Under the pieces are notes generated by a model. The model was not told the DNA's origin and searched no databases. It saw nothing but the letters and a program-made list of their open reading frames with translations. Below, one piece after another: positions 1-6,691 of a stretch of DNA of 10,376 bases; within the stretch, counting starts at the first letter, position 1; each line of letters starts with the position of its first letter. Position numbers and translations under genes: made by a program. The stretch comes from an uncultured Verrucomicrobiota bacterium (GTDB taxonomy: Bacteria > Verrucomicrobiota > Verrucomicrobiia > Limisphaerales > UBA9464), in contig CAIYFP010000428.1 of the NCBI GenBank assembly GCA_903925515.1, positions 1 to 10,376 of the forward strand. Reading direction: 5' to 3'.

Positions 1-2811
1 ATGAAGCCTGCCGTCGGCGTCTCGTTTGTAGAGCCCGGTGGCCCTGAGTAGTTGGGCCTCCTGCTCGGAGGGATTGCGCCTTGTCATGGCCAGCCAAAGA
101 CGGCGTTCATCATCCGCCTCACGATCCGCGCCTGCCTTCGTCATCGCGCTCCAGACCGATCCGTTTCGGGGGAAGTACAACGAGGCAAGCCCAAGGACGC
201 AGGCATCCAGCGCGTGATGGAGGTGGGTGATGCCACGGATGTCATCCTTGCGTTTCGGGGTGGTGCTGTTGGGCTCGAAAATCCCGGGGTTGGCGGCTCC
301 GAGGCAGTCGATAAGCCGCCACGCCTTGCGAACTTCCCCGGTTACGGAACCAGGCAGGGACACAACATGGGGGCGATACTCGTCTGGGAACGCCCGTTTG
401 AGGACTTGCGCGCCGAGGCGTACCAAATGGCTTGTGACCGTGAGGTCGCGCGGGGTGAACTCTTTTTCCTCGTGCCGCTCCGTCAGGAGCCGCTTCTTGC
501 GCCGGCTCTTTCGGGACTTGTCGTCCAGAGAGGGCCCCTTCGTATCGAGCGAATCGACATGCGCAGTGAATTGCTTCTCGGTCATGATGCTGAGTTGAGG
601 CATGCCCGGAACAGGCTTGCCGCCTTCCTCCTTAACGAACTGTAAAGCGGTGCGCTTGCCCTTCCACTTGTTCACGGTCCTCCATGTCATCACGAGGGAA
701 TCCAGCGAGTCACTCTGCCGATGGGCATGCGGAATGATGTGGTCCTTGTCCATCGGTGAATCCGCCTCAACCAAATCGTCTATCTTGAAGCATTGCCCCG
801 TGTAGGGGCACTTCCATCCAAGATCCTCTGCAATTCGAGCCTTTCGGATGATTCCGGGCGTCACCTGGACGCCTCTCCGCTTGCAGGCTTCCTCAACCTT
901 TGCCGCCACGAGTTTGAAGTCCTTAAGCCTAATGTTGAGATCCTGCTCCTGCTCCTTGCGGTTCTTTCCGGACAGGTCGCGGATGTCGCGGTTGACCTCG
1001 ATGGTGACGGTGGCGATCCGGCGCGGGTTGCCGTCGGCGAACTCGGGTGATTGGATGAGATCACGTTGGAGCCGGCCCAGGATCATGAGCCGGTGGCGGA
1101 TGAGATGGTTGTTGGTTTGAGCATCAACGGCGCGATGAAGCTGCGCTTCCTGGAGCTCGCGAGTGATGCAAAGGCATCCGCGTGGCTGGGTTGCGCTTTT
1201 CTCCGCGCGAGGGTCCCGGCCATCCATGACTTCGTCGTAAGCCTCGCGAAGGATGGAGCGGGAGTAAGGCGCACGCCCGGCGGGAAATGGAGCAGCGAGC
1301 GATTGCCTAAGGATGCCCTCTGCTGTTGCAGGGGGCTTCCCCTTTGAAAGTCGGGAGTTGGCCTTGTCGAGGACGGTTGCCACGGCGCTGTCAAAGCGGG
1401 CCAAATCCTCGTTTTCCAACCAAGACCGAACCTCGGCCCCGGCGAGCGTCTTGCCGTCACGCAACTTGCCACGCAGGCGTTTTGAGCATCGGTCCGGGAG
1501 GCTGGAGAGGGCGTCGTTCAACGGAGATTCCGAGATGGCGACCTGGACGGGATCCAGCACAAGGGACTCCTTGGCGTCCGGGTGCATCAAGAGGTTATCG
1601 AGATTGCTGCGGCTCCAGCCCGTGGCCGCGAGGACGACCTTCTTGAATTCACCCGCCTTCAGCTTGCCGCCCTGCTCGGCTTGCTCGGTCACCTGTTTCC
1701 TTTCCCCGGCGGTCAGGGGACGAGTGACGGATTCATGGGCGGCGGAGCCAAACACGTTGGCGAGTTGCATGGCCCACCGGAATCGAAGGAACTCCGGCGA
1801 GGCCTTGGAAGGGAGCTTGGATTCCTTCTCGGCTCGGGCCCTCGCCTCCTTTTCGTCCAATCCTTCGGACAGATACCGCGCATGCAGTCGCCCGAAGAGA
1901 ATGGGGCAGGTGCCAATGATGCGGTTGTCGAAGCGGGGGATGCTTTGCCCGAAGAGCAGGCCACCGTGATACCGTTTGGGGAGCTTGATGCTGGGGCATG
2001 GGATGGTCTGCCACGCACGGGGGTCTTGCAGCGGGTCCACGTCGTTGCCGAGCAACGTCCGGATGAGGGCATCATCGAGCAGGGGCAGCCTTCCCCTAAG
2101 GGCTTCAAGAAGCTTACGAACCTCCGGCCACACCACATGTTCACGCGGGAAGGCCATGCTGAGGCCCTTGAAATGGGGCGGCTTCTGGGGGCGTTGTTGC
2201 TGGTGCCACTTCGCGACCTCGCGTTCATACCAGACGGTATAGGCTGCGATGGTCTCGGCCATCGTGCCCGTCTGGAGTTCCCCCATCTTGGTGTTGGCAT
2301 TCTCCACCTTCTCCGTGTCATCGGCGTCGCCATCGCCCGGGCCTCGCTCTCCGGAACGATTGGCCCATGGCGGGGCGAAGTAGCCGCGGTTGTGCGCGTA
2401 CCAGCGGAGGATGTCCCAAAGCTCGGGCCAGCCGATGGCCGGGAGCGGGGAACCCGTGCGCGCAGCGACAAGGACATCGGCCGCAAGGCGCCATGCGAAG
2501 CTGTCCCCGCCCGCCTGCCGATGGCGGGATGCCAACTCTTGCTCGGACAAGACGCCCAGTTGCGCGAGCAAGCGTGCGATGTGCGCGATGCGTTGACGCG
2601 TGGCACGAACGTGCCGCCTTGTTTGGCGGAACTGCCTGCGCTTCACGGCCAAGCAGTCGTCCGCCCCAAACGTGACCACCCCGGTCCCGAGGATGCTGGG
2701 GTGGGCGCGATCCGGACTGCCACCCGGTCCGGAGCGAAGGACGGCCCAGCCAATGGAGCTATGGCCTACGTCGAAGGCGAGATGGATGTCTGGGGCGGTT
2801 GAGGCGCTCAT
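1..2811 (-). CDS. cas9: Type II-C-like Cas9 endonuclease, N-terminal 937 residues (3' end beyond window)
   Basis: RNA-guided DNA endonuclease of a type II CRISPR system; it cuts both strands of targets matched by a crRNA:tracrRNA pair. Reading the minus strand from the ATG at 2811 gives 937 codons without a stop. A TAA lies two codons upstream, fixing the start. Visible parts: RuvC-I FDVGHSSIGWAV with Asp14; Arg-rich bridge helix about 55-85 (KRRQFRQTRRHVRATRQRI); REC lobe about 86-560, including RWYAHNRGY (136-144), GGLLFGQSIPRFDNR (283-297) and QTNNHLIRHRL (565-575); RuvC-II VTIEVNR with Glu605; HNH about 640-760 with CPYTG (668-672), DKDHIIP (His691) and NKWKGKR (Asn714); RuvC-III THLHHALDACVLG with His866 and Asp869. 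The catalytic set looks complete, so an active nuclease is expected. From memory it closely resembles Akkermansia-type Cas9 (about 1,100 residues), so roughly 150-200 residues, the WED/PAM-interacting region, are missing. The REC lobe and length exclude IscB. No strong Shine-Dalgarno is seen. Confidence 0.96.
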   Translation of the reverse strand, partial: MSASTAPDIHLAFDVGHSSIGWAVLRSGPGGSPDRAHPSILGTGVVTFGADDCLAVKRRQFRQTRRHVRATRQRIAHIARLLAQLGVLSEQELASRHRQAGGDSFAWRLAADVLVAARTGSPLPAIGWPELWDILRWYAHNRGYFAPPWANRSGERGPGDGDADDTEKVENANTKMGELQTGTMAETIAAYTVWYEREVAKWHQQQRPQKPPHFKGLSMAFPREHVVWPEVRKLLEALRGRLPLLDDALIRTLLGNDVDPLQDPRAWQTIPCPSIKLPKRYHGGLLFGQSIPRFDNRIIGTCPILFGRLHARYLSEGLDEKEARARAEKESKLPSKASPEFLRFRWAMQLANVFGSAAHESVTRPLTAGERKQVTEQAEQGGKLKAGEFKKVVLAATGWSRSNLDNLLMHPDAKESLVLDPVQVAISESPLNDALSSLPDRCSKRLRGKLRDGKTLAGAEVRSWLENEDLARFDSAVATVLDKANSRLSKGKPPATAEGILRQSLAAPFPAGRAPYSRSILREAYDEVMDGRDPRAEKSATQPRGCLCITRELQEAQLHRAVDAQTNNHLIRHRLMILGRLQRDLIQSPEFADGNPRRIATVTIEVNRDIRDLSGKNRKEQEQDLNIRLKDFKLVAAKVEEACKRRGVQVTPGIIRKARIAEDLGWKCPYTGQCFKIDDLVEADSPMDKDHIIPHAHRQSDSLDSLVMTWRTVNKWKGKRTALQFVKEEGGKPVPGMPQLSIMTEKQFTAHVDSLDTKGPSLDDKSRKSRRKKRLLTERHEEKEFTPRDLTVTSHLVRLGAQVLKRAFPDEYRPHVVSLPGSVTGEVRKAWRLIDCLGAANPGIFEPNSTTPKRKDDIRGITHLHHALDACVLGLASLYFPRNGSVWSAMTKAGADREADDERRLWLAMTRRNPSEQEAQLLRATGLYKRDADGRLH

Positions 2812-2840
2812 GAATTATGCACTTGTATCCGGAGCCGATG

Positions 2841-2870
2841 TCTATATTCAAGAACTCGTACCAAGACAAA
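2841..2870 (-). promoter_or_regulatory. Candidate cas9 promoter
   Basis: Reading the minus strand, TTGTCT (-35-like, 4 of 6 consensus bases) is followed after exactly 17 bases by TATAGA (-10-like, 4 of 6). Transcription would begin near 2834 and leave a leader of about 20-25 bases before the cas9 ATG at 2811. The plus strand of the same AT-rich patch reads TATATT at 2843-2848, a possible -10 for divergent transcription. Pattern match only; the consensus in this organism is unknown. Confidence 0.4.
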
Positions 2871-2974
2871 GTGAGTGACGCAGACTGGTTCCCTGGGTGC
2901 CAGCCACCTACACCAGGAAAAACAGCGTCTCTTCAGTTTCAACCGGCCCGGGTCGCTCCCGGGCCGGTTTTTTT
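2842..2974 (+). ncRNA. Candidate tracrRNA divergent from cas9
   Basis: A trans-activating RNA pairs with crRNA repeats and anchors them in Cas9. This segment sits directly upstream of cas9 on the opposite strand, encodes no protein, and ends in a strong intrinsic terminator that no plus-strand gene needs. Proposed parts: an anti-repeat around 2842-2867 ending CGTACCAAGAC, flanked by TGTCT (2839-2843) and AGACA (2864-2868), echoing the terminal complementarity common in type II repeats; an AAAG following it, as in known II-C tracrRNAs; an outer stem GACGC (2877-2881) with GCGTC (2925-2929); an inner hairpin pairing CCTG (2892-2895) with CAGG (2914-2917) and GGTG (2896-2899) with CACC (2905-2908); then the terminator hairpin. 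The 5' end is uncertain: transcription could start anywhere from about 2825 to 2855. The array is outside the window, so the anti-repeat cannot be confirmed here. Confidence 0.6.
2941..2974 (+). terminator. Strong intrinsic terminator (end of candidate tracrRNA)
   Basis: A perfect 12-bp inverted repeat, AACCGGCCCGGG (2941-2952) and CCCGGGCCGGTT (2958-2969), encloses a five-base loop TCGCT. It is followed by a run of T that continues to 2974 (seven T in total). The T-run is only on the plus-strand side; on the minus strand the hairpin is followed by GAAAC. It therefore terminates rightward transcription, and the only candidate transcript is the RNA upstream of it. Confidence 0.9.
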
Positions 2975-3275
2975 GCTCCAGCATGATGCCTTCGACCGCC
3001 ACGCTGGAAGTTCGGCCCAGTCGTCTTTCGATGCGCCTGCCGAGAGTTGCCGGGCCAGCGGTTCGATGCGCCCGGTCGGGCCAGCGCGTTCTCATCCTGT
3101 TCACGTGTGGCCCGCGAATCGCCGCCTCCATTCCTTCGATCTCCCCGAATCCGGGCTTGCCCAGCCCGCCCATGGCTTGGCACAAGAATGACGTGAGAGC
3201 GTCGGCCGGAAGAATCTCGCGGGTGATTGGCGTCCTTGGAGGGCGTCGCTGAACGAGTTTTCCCCCGAAGGCAAG
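2975..3275. other. Intergenic stretch without a recognisable gene
   Basis: About 300 bases between the tracrRNA-type terminator and the hairpin before cimA. Open frames exist on both strands, as expected at this GC content, but their translations are Arg/Pro/Gly-rich and match no family I recognise. One small item stands out: a GTG-started nine-residue frame (3223-3252, MIGVLGGRR) with GGAAGA at 3208-3213 as a possible ribosome site. The promoter for cimA presumably lies in this stretch, but no convincing -35/-10 pair was found. Confidence 0.5.
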
Positions 3276-3306
3276 ACCCCGTTTCCGCGAGCCGGAACGG
3301 GGTTTT
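3276..3306 (+). terminator. Terminator-like hairpin in the cimA leader
   Basis: CCCCGTT (3277-3283) pairs with AACGGGG; the stem continues after a one-base bulge as CCG/CGG around a CGAGC loop and is followed by TTTT ending at 3306. It lies 30 bases before the cimA start codon. Since a stronger terminator at 2974 already ends the upstream RNA, this one may terminate a short leader transcript (attenuation) or simply back up the first. The T-run is short, so strength is uncertain. Confidence 0.55.
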
Positions 3307-3335
3307 GCATTTGCCGGGCTCACGCAACGCGGACC

Positions 3336-4913
3336 ATGAAACCCCAGGTGGAAATCTACGACACAACCCTGCGCGACGGCTCGCAGGGGGAAGGAGTGAA
3401 CTTCTCGGTGGCGGACAAGCTCCGGATCGCGGAGCGGCTCGACCAGTTCGGCGTGCACTACATCGAAGGCGGCTGGCCCGGCTCCAATCCCAAGGACATT
3501 GAGTTTTTCAAGGAAGCCGCCCGACGCCGCTTTCGCAACGCCCGCCTTGCCGCCTTTGGCTCCACCCGGCGCAAGGGCATTCCCGTCGAACAGGATGACC
3601 AAGTCCGCCTCCTCCTCGAGGCCGGCACGCCCGTCGTCACCCTCTACGGCAAAACCTCCCTCCTCCATGTCCGCGAGGTCCTGCGCTGCTCGCCCGACGA
3701 AAACCTCGGCATGATCGGGGACACGGTTCGGTACCTGAAGGATCACGGGAAGACGGTCATCTACGACGCCGAGCACGGGTTCGACGGCCACAAGCTGGAC
3801 GGGGATTACGCCCTCGCCACATGGCAGGCCGCCGAGAAGGCCGGCGCGGCCATGGTCGTCCTCTGTGACACCAACGGCGGCTGCCTGCCCGGCGAGGTCG
3901 CCTCCGTCACGCGCGCCGCCATCGGAAGCCTGGCGTGCCCCGTCGGCATCCACACCCACGACGACATCGGGATGGGCGTGGCGAATGCGCTCGCGGCCGT
4001 GGAGGCTGGGGCCCGCCATGTGCAGGGCACCGTCAATGGCTACGGCGAACGCACCGGCAACTGCAACCTCGTCACGGCCCTGCCGTGCCTTCAGCTCAAG
4101 ATGGGGCTGCGGGTCGTCACGCCCGCCACGCTCCGCAAGCTCAAGGACCTGTCCCAGTTCGTGGACGAGATCGCCAACATCCGCCACAACCCGCGCCAGC
4201 CATGGGTGGGCTCCGCCGCCTTCGCGCACAAGGGCGGCACCCACGTCAACGCCGTCCAGAAGCTCTCCGCCAGCTACGAGCACGTGGACCCGGCCCTCGT
4301 CGGCAACGCCCGAAACATCCTCGTCAGCGACCTCTCCGGCCGCGCCAACATCCTCATGAAGGCCCGATCCCTCGGGCTCGACCTCGACGAGTCCAAGCCC
4401 GAGGTGAAGGCGATCCTCCAGCGCGTGAAGGACCTCGAGCACGAGGGCCATGAGTTCGAGGCCGCCGAGGCCTCCCTCGCCCTCCTCGTCCGCCGCATGC
4501 TCCAGCCAAGGCTCAAGCCCCGCTTCACCGTCGAGGCCTACCATGTCTCCATGCGCGGCAACCCCTCCGATTCCGTCTGCGAGGCCACCGTCAAGGTCCG
4601 CGTCGGCGACGCCGTCCACCATACCGTCGCCGATGGCGACGGCCCCGTGAACGCCCTCGACGGCGCTCTTCGCGCCGCGCTTTCCCGCTCCTTCCCGCGC
4701 ATCGCCACCGTTCGCCTCACGGACTACAAGGTCCGCATCCTCGACGGCGTCGCCGGGACCGCCGCCCGCACCCGCGTCCTCATCACCTCCACCGACGGCA
4801 AGCGCGAGTGGGGCACCGTGGGCGTCAGCACCAACATCATCGCCGCCTCGCTGCATGCGTTGGTCGAAAGCATGGAACACGCCCTCGAAGGCCACGGCAT
4901 GCGCGCCAAGTAG
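3336..4913 (+). CDS. cimA: (R)-citramalate synthase
   Basis: Condenses acetyl-CoA with pyruvate to (R)-citramalate, the first step of the threonine-independent route to 2-oxobutyrate and isoleucine; cytosolic. The 525-residue protein has the LeuA/CimA layout. An N-terminal TIM barrel begins with YDTTLRDGSQGEG, giving Arg13 and Asp14 as active-site and metal residues. Glu146 (in DAEHGFDG) corresponds to the substrate-binding Glu of characterised citramalate synthases. IHTHDDIGMG supplies metal ligands His206 and His208, and NGYGERTGNCN (234-244) is the family signature. A linker leads to the C-terminal regulatory domain (about 385-515), with RILDGVAGTAARTRV and GVSTNIIAASLHAL, where feedback inhibition by isoleucine would act. 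The short loop between barrel strands and the overall length favour CimA over 2-isopropylmalate synthase or homocitrate synthase. The start has only a weak ribosome site (GCGGACC). It stands alone; the next genes run in the opposite direction. Confidence 0.93.
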   Translation: MKPQVEIYDTTLRDGSQGEGVNFSVADKLRIAERLDQFGVHYIEGGWPGSNPKDIEFFKEAARRRFRNARLAAFGSTRRKGIPVEQDDQVRLLLEAGTPVVTLYGKTSLLHVREVLRCSPDENLGMIGDTVRYLKDHGKTVIYDAEHGFDGHKLDGDYALATWQAAEKAGAAMVVLCDTNGGCLPGEVASVTRAAIGSLACPVGIHTHDDIGMGVANALAAVEAGARHVQGTVNGYGERTGNCNLVTALPCLQLKMGLRVVTPATLRKLKDLSQFVDEIANIRHNPRQPWVGSAAFAHKGGTHVNAVQKLSASYEHVDPALVGNARNILVSDLSGRANILMKARSLGLDLDESKPEVKAILQRVKDLEHEGHEFEAAEASLALLVRRMLQPRLKPRFTVEAYHVSMRGNPSDSVCEATVKVRVGDAVHHTVADGDGPVNALDGALRAALSRSFPRIATVRLTDYKVRILDGVAGTAARTRVLITSTDGKREWGTVGVSTNIIAASLHALVESMEHALEGHGMRAK

Positions 4914-5202
4914 GCCTGCCCATGGCATGGATGTTGGGTGCCGATCGAACCGTTTTCGCCCCCATGCCCCTCGCCGCCGACAGAACTCGACCCCGACGAA
5001 GCCGAATCCAACGAAGGGCAATCATTGCGAACCACACCCAGCAAGCACGACCGCCCCCATTGCATCGCTCCCGCTCGGCGAAGGTCGCCTTGAGTGGTAA
5101 CACCCATGACTCTCGAAGACCAAGGGGCATGGCCGAAGCCCGCGACGTTCGCGCCGCGAGGCGGGGAGGCTGCTCGCCGCAGTGACCTCGCGTTGGAACA
5201 AT
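4914..5202. other. Convergent intergenic region, no gene seen
   Basis: Nearly 290 bases between the convergent ends of cimA and the membrane-protein gene. Frames open on either strand give unlikely, low-complexity translations. No good hairpin with a T-run was found for either convergent transcript. Confidence 0.5.
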
Positions 5203-5577
5203 TCACTGACCTCCGTCATCCTTACCGCCCCTGCCGAAAATATAGCCCAGGATTGCAGTCAAGACTGGCAGTAACGCGGACACAACGATCGTCGTGAAAA
5301 CATCTTGTGCGCCCTTGATGGCAATCCCGCTCAACTCCTTGTAGTTCGCCAAAGTCTCCTTGGCGACGACCGCATCCTTGAGTGACGCCGCTTGCGGCAT
5401 CGGGGGGGAGTGAACCCAGAGAAAGACGAGGACGCCGAGCGTGACAAGGGCAATGAGCGCCCCAACCCCCGCTGCCAGCCACAAGCCTGCGCGCTGAACG
5501 AAAGTTGGCTGAACCGACGTGGTCCCGACCTCCCGGAGGACAGTCTCAGCCCCGACAGTCTCCTTGGTAGCGGCCAT
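5203..5577 (-). CDS. Small two-helix membrane protein, partner of the RHH protein
   Basis: Unrecognised 124-residue protein. A polar N-terminus (1-29) is followed by a first hydrophobic helix at about 31-54 (GLWLAAGVGALIALVTLGVL onward). A polar segment of about 40 residues follows (55-94, including SLKDAVVAKETLANYKELSG), then a second helix at about 95-114 (TTIVVSALLPVLTAILGYIF), and a short charged tail GRGGKDDGGQ. No signal peptidase site is seen, so it is probably an inner-membrane protein with both termini on the same side, likely cytoplasmic. Its ATG lies 8 bases after the stop of the RHH gene, with no clear ribosome site, which suggests one mRNA and possible translational coupling. A small membrane protein coupled to a DNA-binding RHH protein could be a toxin-antitoxin-like or sensor-regulator pair, but no function is established. 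Confidence 0.8.
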   Translation of the reverse strand: MAATKETVGAETVLREVGTTSVQPTFVQRAGLWLAAGVGALIALVTLGVLVFLWVHSPPMPQAASLKDAVVAKETLANYKELSGIAIKGAQDVFTTIVVSALLPVLTAILGYIFGRGGKDDGGQ

Positions 5578-5585
5578 GGGCTGGA

Positions 5586-5801
5586 CTAGGGGATCACGAT
5601 GTCCTTCAGAACCCTATCCTGACTGTCGGTGATCGACACCTTCCTGTCTGAAGCTGCGGGAGCCTGCCCAGCAATGTAGCTGTAGGTGGCCAAGGCTCGC
5701 CTGATGATCTCCGCCTTCGTTGTGCTCTTGCGCTGGGCCAAGGCCGACAGGGTCTCGTCGAAGTTTTTGTCCAGGTCGATCGTGTATCGCGTGGTCTTCA
5801 T
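5586..5801 (-). CDS. Ribbon-helix-helix (CopG/Arc-like) DNA-binding protein
   Basis: 71-residue protein with an RHH fold pattern. A short beta strand (TTRYTIDLD, about 3-11) is followed by helix A (FDETLSALAQRK, about 14-25), a turn, and helix B (TTKAEIIRRALATYSYI, about 27-43). Such proteins bind DNA as dimers, inserting the paired strands into the major groove, and usually repress their own operon. The C-terminal tail (DRKVSITDSQDRVLKDIVIP, 52-71) is predicted beta-rich and could contact a partner; similar tails occur in small RHH proteins of this type that I have seen, but I cannot name the family. It is the first gene of a two-gene operon with the membrane protein. A perfect inverted repeat abuts the start codon and is the obvious autoregulatory operator. 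Confidence 0.82.
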   Translation of the reverse strand: MKTTRYTIDLDKNFDETLSALAQRKSTTKAEIIRRALATYSYIAGQAPAASDRKVSITDSQDRVLKDIVIP

Positions 5802-5818
5802 GCAGTACGAATTACTGC
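5802..5818. promoter_or_regulatory. Inverted-repeat operator of the RHH operon
   Basis: GCAGTA-CGAAT-TACTGC, a perfect 6-bp inverted repeat with a five-base spacer, ends one base before the RHH start codon (ATG at 5801-5799). Its size and position suit binding by an RHH dimer. A weak promoter candidate on the minus strand (TTGCCG at 5836-5831, 16 bases, then TAATTC at 5814-5809) would place the -10 inside the repeat and the transcript start at or near the ATG, so repression by occlusion and a leaderless mRNA are both possible. Confidence 0.5.
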
Positions 5819-6354
5819 GTTTCTACCACACGGCAAGCCCGGCCGACCCGGGGGCTTCCCGGCGTGTTGCCGGTCGTCGAGGAGCGGAGCGACACACCAC
5901 CGGCGACCCACGCGGGAATGCGGGCCGGCATCCCGTCAGGAATGCGCAGCTCCGGGAGCAGGCCATGCCGGGCAGACGCCGCAGGGCGCATCGGAGTCCG
6001 GACAATCGAACGATATGGAATGAGGGTGAAGGTTCGGCGCACCCGGCGCATGCGGAATCCTGCGCAAGGGCGAGGTCCCTCGCACAAGAGTCTGCGGCAG
6101 CCGCAACTCGCCGGGCGACCTCTGCCATCTACACCAGCGGGAAGCCCCAAAGCCTCTCGGCGAGGTCTCCAAGGTCTTCCACCACGGCATGCCCGGGCGC
6201 GAGGTCCGGCGGCATGGAAAGCACCGCGACACATCCTGCCCGAAGCCCCGCCTGCGCGGCGGCGGGCGATCGCGCACCTTCACCTCCCGCGCGCCATGGG
6301 CAGTTCACGAGAACACCGGCCCGTCGGACACGAGCCACGGATCCCATGACGCCA
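5819..6354. other. Gene-poor region, possible decayed sequence
   Basis: More than 500 bases with no gene I can support. Frames are open on both strands but conflict with each other, and their translations are Arg/Pro/Ala-rich. One minus-strand frame (6383 to 5823) reads like ordinary protein up to WGFPLV, meets a TAG at 6131-6129 and continues immediately from an ATG. This could be a decayed gene but matches nothing I recognise. No tRNA, repeat array or transposon ends were seen. Confidence 0.4.
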
Positions 6355-6516
6355 TCATCCCTTTGGCCGCTCTCGTGTTTCACCGGCCGGGATCGACTTC
6401 ACTCCGCCGTCATCGTATCGGGCGATCCGGCGACCCATCTCGGCCTCCCATGCCGCGTCGATCCGGCTGCGGCAGGCCAGCGTCAACCGCTGATCCGGCG
6501 GCAACTGCACCGCCAT
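6355..6516 (-). CDS. Short addiction-module-component-like antitoxin, probably degraded
   Basis: 53-residue frame from ATG 6516 to TGA 6355. The text resembles the 'putative addiction module component' family (antitoxins paired with RelE/ParE-type toxins). LPPDQRLTLA matches the family's LP-x-E-R-x-x-LA helix, and AAWEAEMGRRIARYDDGGVK followed by SIPAGE matches its C-terminal W-E-x-E-x-x-R-R-I-x-x-Y-x-x-G-x-V-K-x-I-P block. Family members are usually about 70-80 residues. Here the N-terminal helix is absent, about 15 residues seem deleted between LA and AAW, and the tail is unusual. No intact toxin follows on the minus strand. I infer a remnant of a toxin-antitoxin locus; a functional short antitoxin is less likely. 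Confidence 0.5.
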   Translation of the reverse strand: MAVQLPPDQRLTLACRSRIDAAWEAEMGRRIARYDDGGVKSIPAGETRERPKG

Positions 6517-6691
6517 GGATCCAGCCCTCACCTCGTGACCCGTCCACCCTTGTGAAGGGGCCCGCGCGTGGGCGTGTCTAGAACCGAGGACGGACCCCAA
6601 TGGCCCCGTCACGGTGCCACCCGACCGCCCCCGGATCGCGCCGCTGAAATCCGGCGTGACACCCCGGAACGTGGGGCGGGACAGTGCGGGC

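Noticed and set aside
1582..2802. Long plus-strand open frame (406 codons) and other plus-strand frames across 1-2811
   Set aside because: They lie opposite the Cas9 frame, and their translations lack any recognisable domain, while the minus strand carries every Cas9 motif in order.
1..2811. IscB or another transposon-associated nuclease instead of Cas9
   Set aside because: The protein has a REC lobe of more than 450 residues and already exceeds 900 residues, far larger than IscB, and the REC motifs match Cas9.
2908..3366. 152-codon minus-strand frame between cas9 and cimA
   Set aside because: Arg/Gly-rich translation with no family resemblance; it overlaps both terminators and the start of cimA.
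2808..5021. 737-codon minus-strand open frame covering the tracrRNA region and cimA
   Set aside because: It is antisense to cimA, low in complexity (Gly/Asp/Val/Glu-rich), and arises from the codon bias of the real gene.
5823..6354. RelE/ParE toxin partner for the antitoxin-like frame
   Set aside because: A fragment reading LIPYRSIVR faintly recalls the toxins' FPYRVIY block, but the frame, spacing and surrounding residues do not support a toxin gene.
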